Shown: positions 33,122 through 40,900 of the stretch, in pieces
Numbering within the stretch: position 1 is the stretch's first letter
How the letters are laid out: each line of letters starts with the position of its first letter
From: a virus
Length of the DNA: 62,531 nucleotides
Virus record (IMG/VR): IMGVR_UViG_3300035698_024459
Span: 1-62,531 of that record
Reading direction: 5' to 3' (one strand)
Translations under genes and position numbers: made by a program
The notes under the pieces: generated by a model
The model's database searches: none
What the model was told of the DNA's origin: nothing
The model's input: the letters and a program-made list of their open reading frames with translations, nothing else

Positions 33122-33352
33122 TTATTTCTCCTCTGGCTTTTCAGGAATCGGAAACTCTATTCCAAAATATTTAGCAATGAACTTATCCGATATTTTATCG
33201 GAATCCCAAAGAGAAATAACTATTTTATCTTTATCTGTCTCTAGTTTTCCAAGAGATTCCAACTCTTCTATAATTGTTTTATAGCTATATAATGTTTTTT
33301 CTTTTATTAAGTTTTGCATAACTTCGTTTAAAATACTTTCGTAATCTCTCAT
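33122..33352 (-). CDS. Small unknown protein, 76 residues
   Basis: Helical N-terminal half (MRDYESILNEVMQNLIKEK) followed by a strand (DKIVISLWDSDKISDKFIAK). Acidic overall, ending in a proline-rich tail. It is part of the tightly packed small-gene run and has a modest ribosome binding site. Not recognised. Confidence 0.5.
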   Translation of the reverse strand: MRDYESILNEVMQNLIKEKTLYSYKTIIEELESLGKLETDKDKIVISLWDSDKISDKFIAKYFGIEFPIPEKPEEK

Positions 33353-33382
33353 TGTTTATTTCCCCTTATTTCTTCAATTCGT

Positions 33383-33685
33383 TCATCGCTTATGTTCTTT
33401 GTTTATTTTAGATAAATTTTCTTTTATTAATTTATTAAACCCATCTGGATTCATTTCGCAATGTCTGTAGTAAAGATTTTTTATTCTTTCAGTTTCTTTT
33501 TTTTCTTTTTCTATTTCAGAACATTCAATTATTCCATTTCTTTTTAAAAAAGATAAAATTAAAAACAAAATAGAAACAATATTTCCAAAAATACATGAAA
33601 AAAGATTCCATAATATCAAAAATATAGTTATGATAAAATCTTCTACAAAAGATATAATCCACATTGGCCCATATTTTTTCCACAT
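33383..33685 (-). CDS. Small membrane protein, 100 residues
   Basis: Two hydrophobic stretches near the N terminus (IITIFLILWNLF and IVSILFLILSFL) form a likely helical hairpin, followed by a charged cytoplasmic-type tail with cysteines (RHCEMNPDGFNKLIKENL). Its start codon shares one base with the stop of the LAGLIDADG gene (TAATG). It may be a minor membrane or lysis-accessory protein; no family recognised. Confidence 0.55.
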   Translation of the reverse strand: MWKKYGPMWIISFVEDFIITIFLILWNLFSCIFGNIVSILFLILSFLKRNGIIECSEIEKEKKETERIKNLYYRHCEMNPDGFNKLIKENLSKINKEHKR

Positions 33686-34614
33686 TATATTTTATCTTTT
33701 TGGATCATTTCTTTGGCTTCTATGGGAGAGTGTCCAGACTTAATATACGATATGTATAATGGATAAGCCCACTTATATGAGTAGCATTCTATAGGACATG
33801 ATCCTAAGATCTCGTAAAAACGATCAAAACTCTTCGATGATAGTCTTATACGATGTCTCCCAGGCTTCATTGTAATGGTCGCTGTGATTCCCATGCCAGC
33901 CAGCTGAGGCAATACGATGGATTCCAATTCTTCTCGACTGAAAGAACAGGCGTAAATCGTTATCTGCCAACATTTCTTGGAATTCCCACGGTGATCTTTC
34001 CCGGCAGAATATAATCCTGCTGTTCCATCTCCTATAAACCAATGACGGAGTATGGTTGGGGTTATAATAAGATCTTCTGGGATATGTTTTATAGGTTTTT
34101 TGTCTTCTGGGACTATATAGAATTGATTGTAGATGGGTAAAAGATCTGGATGACATTGAGATCTTAGATGATAACTATAATAATCTTCTCCAGTAGTTGT
34201 TTTTTTACCATGTTTTTGTTTTGTTACATCTTTCCATCTTAAAGAAGGCATAATACTTGGTAGCCATTCTAGATATTTTCTAAACTTTGAAGAATGTCTA
34301 TAATATGGTAAAGAATCACCAGTATTTCTTTTGTCTATAGTTGAATTTCCATCTCCAAGAAGTTCTCCATAAATTATCTCTCTTTCTAGGACGGTAAGTG
34401 CGGGCTGTATCTCCGTCCCATTATAGTGAACCATCAAAGCTTCGCTTTTACTTCTAACGGATATGCCAAATTTCTTCAAATAACCACCAATAGTTTTATG
34501 GCTTTTCATTCCAAACATATCAGCAATTTCTTGCTGAGACTTTCCGTCAACAGAATAAAGCCTATTGAGTTCTTCTTTTGCGATTTCGTATTTCTGAGTT
34601 CCTTTAACCGTCAT
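33685..34614 (-). CDS. Free-standing LAGLIDADG homing endonuclease with an N-terminal helix-turn-helix
   Basis: A 309-residue protein. The first 60 residues hold a helix-turn-helix (SQQEIADMFGMKSHKTIGGY). Two LAGLIDADG-type helices follow: REIIYGELLGDGN near residue 85 and LRHWFIGDGTAGLY near residue 200, each ending in the acidic catalytic residue. Such enzymes cut DNA and spread their own gene. No intron or intein boundary is visible around it, so it is a stand-alone homing gene between the small-gene run and the capsid terminator. A TCGTATAAT element lies 29 bases upstream, and the ribosome binding site is AAAGGAG. Confidence 0.85.
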   Translation of the reverse strand: MTVKGTQKYEIAKEELNRLYSVDGKSQQEIADMFGMKSHKTIGGYLKKFGISVRSKSEALMVHYNGTEIQPALTVLEREIIYGELLGDGNSTIDKRNTGDSLPYYRHSSKFRKYLEWLPSIMPSLRWKDVTKQKHGKKTTTGEDYYSYHLRSQCHPDLLPIYNQFYIVPEDKKPIKHIPEDLIITPTILRHWFIGDGTAGLYSAGKDHRGNSKKCWQITIYACSFSREELESIVLPQLAGMGITATITMKPGRHRIRLSSKSFDRFYEILGSCPIECYSYKWAYPLYISYIKSGHSPIEAKEMIQKDKI

Positions 34615-34642
34615 GATATTTCTCCTTTTGTCAGATACTCAT

Positions 34643-34651
34643 ATTATACGA
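34643..34651 (-). promoter_or_regulatory. Promoter -10 element (TCGTATAAT) for the LAGLIDADG gene
   Basis: Exact 9-mer on the minus strand, 29 bases from the start codon at 34614 and downstream of the capsid terminator, so it allows independent expression. No clear -35. Confidence 0.6.
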
Positions 34652-34714
34652 TATTCAAAACTCCTTTAGATGAATCTTTCTGTTGAAAACGAGAATTACC
34701 CAACCGTGAACTGT

Positions 34715-34748
34715 ATAAAAAAATGGCGGCCCCGAAGGACCGCCATTC
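34715..34748 (-). terminator. Intrinsic terminator of the capsid operon
   Basis: On the minus strand GGCGGTCC and GGGCCGCC pair around a TTCG tetraloop, flanked by AAT/ATT, and seven T residues follow. It lies about 30 bases after the major capsid stop and is the strongest terminator of the minus-strand half. Confidence 0.95.
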
Positions 34749-34776
34749 ATAGACCACTCATTTTACTGAGTTTAGA

Positions 34777-35643
34777 TTACGATGTGGATGCTAGTGTTAT
34801 CATGGCGATGGCATAGTCATTAACGATTACGATACCAATCTCCTCGTAAATAACCCAACCAAGTCGTAAGTTTTTGGGATCATCCGCAGGAAGGACTGTG
34901 ATATCCTGACGGACAGGAAGGGCACCTACATACTCAGCCGGAGCGAGCAGATAAACGGAACCTTCGGGAACTCGATGTGACACGTGAATGTCGGCAGTCC
35001 ATAAGTGGCCAAACAGACCACTCATGAGGACATCACGTCTTGTTGCTTCGTCATATACATCACGACCGAAAAGTCTCAGATCAGCATACTGACGTGGATG
35101 CATGACGATTTTAGCGACTGTAAGGTCATGGGACTCAATTGTTGAGAAGGCGTAGTTGAGGGACGCAATGGTAAGGTCACCGGACTGAGTTACAGTCTGG
35201 TTCGACTTAACAGCGGCAGCAATGGCTGACAGAATCTCTGTATCTTCGAGTTTCTGAATAGCTTCTTTAGCTTTCATTTGAGCACGGTCAACAATATAGA
35301 ATCGTCTAGCCTTAATTTCTGACAAGCGGATTTGTGGATTAACAGCGATTTCGAATGTAGGGACGAGAACTTCTTCACCTTCGGTAATGCGGTCAGGTAC
35401 TGCACCACGACGACCGATAACATAGGCTACGGAAGCAACGTCTTTCTCGTATCTGGCGAGAGCACCTTGAGGTAGCTCGTCAACCATAATGAGTTTACGA
35501 CCAATCGCTTGATACTCCAGGGCACGTTTAATAGGCTCGACCATTGCTTGGGCCAAAGCTGTACGACCTTCTGGAGTTTCCAACGCCTGTGCGATAACTG
35601 ATTCACGCTGTGCATCAGTGTAGTTGGTTTTTACAAGACTCAT
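34777..35643 (-). CDS. Major capsid protein (HK97-fold type)
   Basis: A 288-residue protein with the layout of a small HK97-type capsid protein: a helical N-terminal arm, an E-loop/P-domain region (ARRFYIVDRAQMKAKEAIQK), and an A-domain end with KIVMHPRQYADLRLFGRDVY and GSVYLLAPAEYVGALPVRQD followed by IGIVIVNDYAIAMITL. Strong ribosome binding site (AAAGGAG), G+C-richer codon use than most neighbours, and a textbook terminator after the stop all fit very high expression. It is the last gene of the head operon, following the decoration-type protein. Confidence 0.85.
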   Translation of the reverse strand: MSLVKTNYTDAQRESVIAQALETPEGRTALAQAMVEPIKRALEYQAIGRKLIMVDELPQGALARYEKDVASVAYVIGRRGAVPDRITEGEEVLVPTFEIAVNPQIRLSEIKARRFYIVDRAQMKAKEAIQKLEDTEILSAIAAAVKSNQTVTQSGDLTIASLNYAFSTIESHDLTVAKIVMHPRQYADLRLFGRDVYDEATRRDVLMSGLFGHLWTADIHVSHRVPEGSVYLLAPAEYVGALPVRQDITVLPADDPKNLRLGWVIYEEIGIVIVNDYAIAMITLASTS

Positions 35644-35694
35644 TTTCGTATCTCCTTTAATAATTTTTCTTTATGGGCAATCAGTATTTATACT

Positions 35695-36252
35695 TTAGAC
35701 TTCTAGTTTGATCTTAACCCATGTTCTTGGCGTAGCGTCATCTGCATAGTCAACGCTTGAGCCTGGTTCGTACTCACCCGGAATACCACTATCTAAAGTG
35801 GCAGCAGCAGAGAGGAACTTACCAATTGTAGTTGAACCGGTACTGTCCATTTTACCACTATTAGCAGCAGTATCATCTAGATACAGAAGAGCACCGGGAG
35901 CTGCAGTAGCTGTACTAACGAGGACGCCAGTAATATCACTACCTGCTGGAGTTGTAATAGATGAGTCATCAACATCAACATAAAATTCACCATAGCTATA
36001 AACTGATAGTTTAGCGCTTGCAGCAGTATCATTACCGGAATCGGAGACACGGTTTACCCACTCATTGGCCTCACTGGCTCTATTTCTATCAGCGGAAATT
36101 CCAATAGGTAGTGCGGTATTATCACCAGCGTCACCATCACAAGGGATGGCATAACCGCTAGAGTTAAGAGCTACTACCATTCCAGGCTCAATCGTAGTTG
36201 TTGCGGCGATTGGGAACTGAGTTGTGTATACTCTAAATACAGGAATAATCAT
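35695..36252 (-). CDS. Capsid decoration or stabilisation-type protein
   Basis: A 185-residue protein with no cysteine-based motif, rich in Ala, Thr, Ser, Gly and Asp. The order of segments (PVFRVYTTQFPIAATTTIEP, GMVVALNSSGYAIPC, LPIGISADRN, GALLYLDDTAANSGK) resembles small beta-rich phage head decoration proteins that are encoded next to the capsid gene. Ribosome binding site AAAAGGAG is strong. The role is inferred from its place between the inner-head genes and the capsid gene. Confidence 0.6.
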   Translation of the reverse strand: MIIPVFRVYTTQFPIAATTTIEPGMVVALNSSGYAIPCDGDAGDNTALPIGISADRNRASEANEWVNRVSDSGNDTAASAKLSVYSYGEFYVDVDDSSITTPAGSDITGVLVSTATAAPGALLYLDDTAANSGKMDSTGSTTIGKFLSAAATLDSGIPGEYEPGSSVDYADDATPRTWVKIKLEV

Positions 36253-36423
36253 TTTTTCTATCTCCTTTTGGTTTTTGGTTTCGCCCGTTTAACTTTCTAA
36301 CCAGAGAATCAATATTTTCACTTTATTAGGTCTCGTTAATTTCGCCTTATTTTCTACTTAAGAAACAATTATCACTTTAACTCCAGTTTTGAGCATTTGA
36401 GCACTTCGTCTTTAATTACACTC

Positions 36424-36440
36424 GCATCATTTCATGATGC
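36424..36440. repeat. Perfect short inverted repeat in the gap before the decoration gene
   Basis: GCATCAT, TTC, ATGATGC. It lies in a 285-base gap without a gene between the decoration-type gene and the next upstream gene. No terminator T-run on the minus strand follows, so it may be an operator or mRNA-stability hairpin. Nothing else is recognised in this gap. Confidence 0.5.
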
Positions 36441-36537
36441 ATCAAAAGTTTCTCGTTAAAAATTACTACAATAAGTTGGCTACAAAAACTTTATTATAAT
36501 TTTCTCTTTATTATACCTTTATTTATTTTGAGAAAAT

Positions 36538-37929
36538 TTATTTTTTCATTCCCATCTTTGGTTCGGATGCTGAATAGTCTTCCCACGACTTCACTTCTTG
36601 TCCGAGTCTCATATTATCCATGAGAATGTTTTTCAATTCATTAGAATCCGAGGATGTTTTTCTAAAGCGATTTTGTTCTGGGATAACGATAGCGGTTGAA
36701 AGTCCACCATTATCTTCTTGTTCCCAAAGTCCATCAATTTTTGAAGATGCTTTTTGAATTTTATTTTCATTTTTATCACGCTCTGCGTAGATTTCGTCAA
36801 GTTCTTCAATGGCAATTTCAATTGCATGTACGTCCATCTTCTCAGCTGTTTTATTAATTACGCCAACAAAGCGTTCTGGATCATTGTATTTTTCAGGATT
36901 CAACTGAAGTAACGCCAATGCATACCTAGCTGCTTTTTCGATACGGGCAAGTTTAGTTTGTTCAACAGCAAGTTCCACTTCTTTTTCCTTAAGAGCAGTT
37001 TTTATTTTATTCAGCTCTTCGTTAGATGCTTCTTTTTCTTTCTTGAAAGGATTGTCTTTTTTATTTCTCTTATCATCGTCATCTTCTTCTTTATCATCAC
37101 CTTTATCATCACCTTTATCCTTTTTGTCATCGCTGGAATCATCTTCTTTTTTGTCCTTCTGCAGCCATGGCGGAAGATTATCTTTCTTATCTTTCTTGTC
37201 TTTACAAGATCCAAGACCTTTGCCAGTCATTGGTCCATCACCTTTAAAAGGACCAGTTCCATCTTGAACTCCTGGATTATCTTTTCCAGAAAGTTTCAGA
37301 TTTGTGTAAATGATACTATCATTATTCCATTCAATCTCGGAACCAGCAGCATGATTCATCTCACTACCAGCTGGAGTAGGTTTCTTTGAGTCACCAACTT
37401 CCTGAACATAGGTGTCTGGATTACCGGAAGTCGCCTTATTGGCGTTTTCTTCAGCCGTATCGGTAACACTTCCACCTTTCAATCCACCATCTTTCTCAGA
37501 GCGTGGGACTTTGTCTGAATGCAGATTTTCCCCACCTTTACCCCGTTGATATTCCTTGGTACGGATTTCGGTAGGTTTACCGACATCAGGTCTATTTTTG
37601 ATGATTTGCTCTGTTTCCGGTTTAGCTTTAGACTTGTTAGAGGGAACCTTTGTGTCTTTGACTTTCTGTGAACCATCAACAGGCTCTGATTTATTCGTAG
37701 ACTGCTGAGCAAAGATTTCTTTTCTAACTTTGCTAGTAGCGTATTTTCCATACACACAACCATCTTGTGTTTTATACGCAACAGCCTGAAGAGTTTCCCC
37801 CTTGTATGTTTCCGGAAGTAAAGAAGTAATATGCTCTACGGCCTCTCGTTTTGAAGCTCGTCTAACATTTTCACCTTCATGTACAATGACAGTTCCACTT
37901 GAAAACATTGAGTATTTCTTAGACATCAT
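36538..37929 (-). CDS. Acidic inner-head or scaffold-type protein
   Basis: A 463-residue protein of mostly low complexity. Residues 1-75 form a folded start (GTVIVHEGENVRRASKREAV). Residues 90-200 are repetitive and clearly related to the C-terminal end of the 1896-residue neighbour (SKAKPE, RPDVGKPTEIR, NLHSDKVPR, TSGNPDTYVQ). A run of Asp/Lys follows (about 260-300), then NPFKKEKEAS and a coiled coil (about 300-420). The C terminus has FRKTSSDS. Such charged, unfolded proteins next to a protease-scaffold are typical of phage prohead cores. Not assigned to a named family. Confidence 0.6.
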   Translation of the reverse strand: MMSKKYSMFSSGTVIVHEGENVRRASKREAVEHITSLLPETYKGETLQAVAYKTQDGCVYGKYATSKVRKEIFAQQSTNKSEPVDGSQKVKDTKVPSNKSKAKPETEQIIKNRPDVGKPTEIRTKEYQRGKGGENLHSDKVPRSEKDGGLKGGSVTDTAEENANKATSGNPDTYVQEVGDSKKPTPAGSEMNHAAGSEIEWNNDSIIYTNLKLSGKDNPGVQDGTGPFKGDGPMTGKGLGSCKDKKDKKDNLPPWLQKDKKEDDSSDDKKDKGDDKGDDKEEDDDDKRNKKDNPFKKEKEASNEELNKIKTALKEKEVELAVEQTKLARIEKAARYALALLQLNPEKYNDPERFVGVINKTAEKMDVHAIEIAIEELDEIYAERDKNENKIQKASSKIDGLWEQEDNGGLSTAIVIPEQNRFRKTSSDSNELKNILMDNMRLGQEVKSWEDYSASEPKMGMKK

Positions 37930-37965
37930 TAATTCTCCTCTATTGGGTTTTTGTTAAACTTATAC

Positions 37966-40900
37966 TTATTTACTTTCCGATGAAGACGCTGTCACTTTGT
38001 ATACTTTATCTTCTTCGGAATCATACACGAAGACAATTCCTTCGTTTTCCGTTGCTTCAAGACGATCTTCGTTAATTTCTTTAGCCTGTGCGACTTTCGT
38101 AATTGCGGCCTGTGTAGCTGTAACTTCTTTATCATCTTCATCTTTTTCGGCAATTTTTACAGAATCTTCTGTCGAAGCTGTATTAGGACCGGTTGTTGCA
38201 TGATTTTCTTCACTTGATGCTGGGGTTGCGTCTAAACCATCTTGGAAGTCCTGAACATATCCGTCTGGATTTCCAGAAGTTTGTTTGTCTCCGGACTCTT
38301 CGTCGAATTTAGGTTTTTCACCACCGATACCGTCTCCGGAACCATCTCTTGGAACGACCGAGTCATTGTGTAAGTTTGTTCCACCAGGACCGAGATCGTA
38401 GTTTGTATCACGGATTTCTGTTGGATTATCTACATCTGGTCTTTTTACATCAATTTCTGGTTTCGCTTTTGATTCATCACGAGGAACATCTAATGTATCT
38501 TCTGAATTCCCAGGTGTTTTTTCTTCTTGAATCGCATCAACTGGCTCAGTTTTATTTGTACTATTTGATTGTTGAGCTTTCTTTACGGTGACTTTAACAT
38601 TTTTTGCGACAAGAGCTTCTTCCATAACTTCTGGGGTAATCACCGGTTTTAAAATGTTTTCGATTTCTTGACCAATTGCGTTCAATTGTTCTTCGTCAAT
38701 TTTCGATAGCATATCACTTATTTCGGCTACTTTTTCTGTTTTCGTAAAAGCGTCTGCTGTTTTCTCAACTGTTTCTGTTGAAGTTTCTTTTAATTCTTCG
38801 TTTTTTTCTGGCTCAATAACTTCTACGCCTCTTTCCGGTCCGTCTGCAATTTCTTCTACCTGAAGCGTACTACCAGCTGCTGTTCCTTTCATTTCTTTTG
38901 CAGTGTTTTCGTTTTCGTCGAGATAGGCTTCTATTCCACCTTCGTCACGAATTCCTTCATCTTCATCGCGAGGAACTTCAACTTCGGTATCGAGAGGCAT
39001 TGTCAAGCCAAGAGCTTGAGCTACTTTGGAAATATCTACATTACTTCCGCCTGACCTGTCGGTTCTTCCAATAGCTCCGCCTCTAAGAAGTTCTGAAGTT
39101 TTCATAGACTCTTCTTTAGCTGCGGAAGCACTCAACATCGTTCCTTCACAAGGAGCAACTGGAGCTGGTTCACTGTCCATCATAGTTCCGTCAGTGAAAA
39201 ACGAACTAAGGATCGCATCCCCATCTAACTCTTCAGGTGCCATTTCTTCTTCTTCTTCCATGATCAATTCGTTGCCAGGCTCAAGCCCTTCTGGACCTTC
39301 GAGTCCAAGTTCATCACCAAGATCGTCACCAAGCTCGTCACCAAGATCTTCACCAAGCTCGTCACCAGGAACAACATCTGTCTCAAGAGAGAATTCACCA
39401 GGATTACCTTCTGAGTCTACAAACTGAACGGTGATTCCCTCTATTTCAGAGATATCTTCAAGTGCTTCTTCAACACCCTTTGCTCCGCTATCTTCTTCAC
39501 CTTCAAACTCGACCTCATCTTCTCCGTTATCTTCGGTTTCAAATTCGGTTTTGTCTTCAACTTTATCTTCTTCGTTTTCTCCGTTTTCTTCACCATTCTC
39601 TTCGCCGTTTTCTTCGCCGTTTTCTTCGCCGTTTTCTTCTTCGCCAAATCCATTATCTTCTTCTTTTTCTTCATTTTCATCGTTCTCGGCAAATGGATTT
39701 CCTTTTCCACTATCTTCATTATCTTCTTCGATAAGAGCTGTTTTATTCATTGCGAAATCTCTAATTGCACAACAGATTTCTTCTGCGTTATCATCGCTGT
39801 ATCCGTTACCAACCTGATCACTCATACAGGCGAGCATTGAATTATTTTCTTCATTGGCAAGAGCAAATCTAACTAGACCATTACGGTTGGAAAGAATCTG
39901 ATGTAAAGCTTGTTTGATTTCATCACAATCTTCGCATTCTGCCGTAACACCATATCCACCCTTTGTTCCATCTTCGTAAACTTTTTCAGTATCTGAAATT
40001 GAAAGATTAGGTTGCATAATCATCTGTGCTTCGACTTTGCCTTTTCCGGCGTTTCTAATGGTAACATAAGTTTTGCATCCGCAATCGACACAATGTCCCT
40101 CGCTCTCTTTAAAGGCAACTTTTCTTGAGGAACATTGTGGGCAAATTAGACCAAGTGGGGAGAGAATTTTCTTTCTAGCAATGATCATTTTACGACCTTT
40201 ATTAACGAAGCATCTAGGATCATTGATTTTAAAATCAAAACGAAGAGAAGCTGTTCTTGTCCAATGATTTGCGTCAGCCATTGGAGGAGCCATCATTTCT
40301 CCACCAGCTGGTGGCATTGGAGGTACAGGAGCTGTTGCTGCTGCAGGCTCTTCTGAAAGCTGATCATTAATATCTTCGCCTTCAGTATCTTCGAATTCAT
40401 CTTCTGTTTCTTTTGCGAATCCAATATCAGCAAAATCTTCTGGATTCAACAGATCCATATTAATATTAACGCTATATTTAGCACCACATGCATTACAGTT
40501 ATATTTCCCGTCCATAGCGTCAACATCTTCTGAACCACAAAGTGGACAAACTTGACCGAATGGTTTCGCTTCACCTTTTAATTCGTCAACTCCCTCTTCA
40601 AGAATGTCTCCGGTAATATCTTCATTGATAGGAGGAACTCCGGTAAGGTCTTCAAGACCACCAACACCAGCTGAACCGGCCATATCTCCTGGGGCTCCTC
40701 CACCTGGAGGTGGAAGCGTTGTGCCATTGGGATTCTGAGCGTTTCTTTTCATTTTCTTGCTATCAGCAAGTGCTTGAAGTCTCTCCACAGTTCCTGCTCC
40801 TATCATTTGGCCCTTGGCTGAAGCTATTTCAGGCATTGTAGACATTTCATCAACCGATTCGTTTCTTTCATCCAAAACATCACTAGTGTCTTCAATTTGC

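Noticed and set aside
36958-37389. Plus-strand frames antisense to the acidic head proteins (also at 39026-39817 and 48351-49842)
   Set aside because: Products are strings of Ser, Phe or Leu mirroring Glu/Lys/Asp codons; no ribosome binding sites.
39578-39645. Possible CRISPR-like direct repeat
   Set aside because: A 12-base in-frame repeat inside an acidic protein, with no unique spacers and no cas genes.
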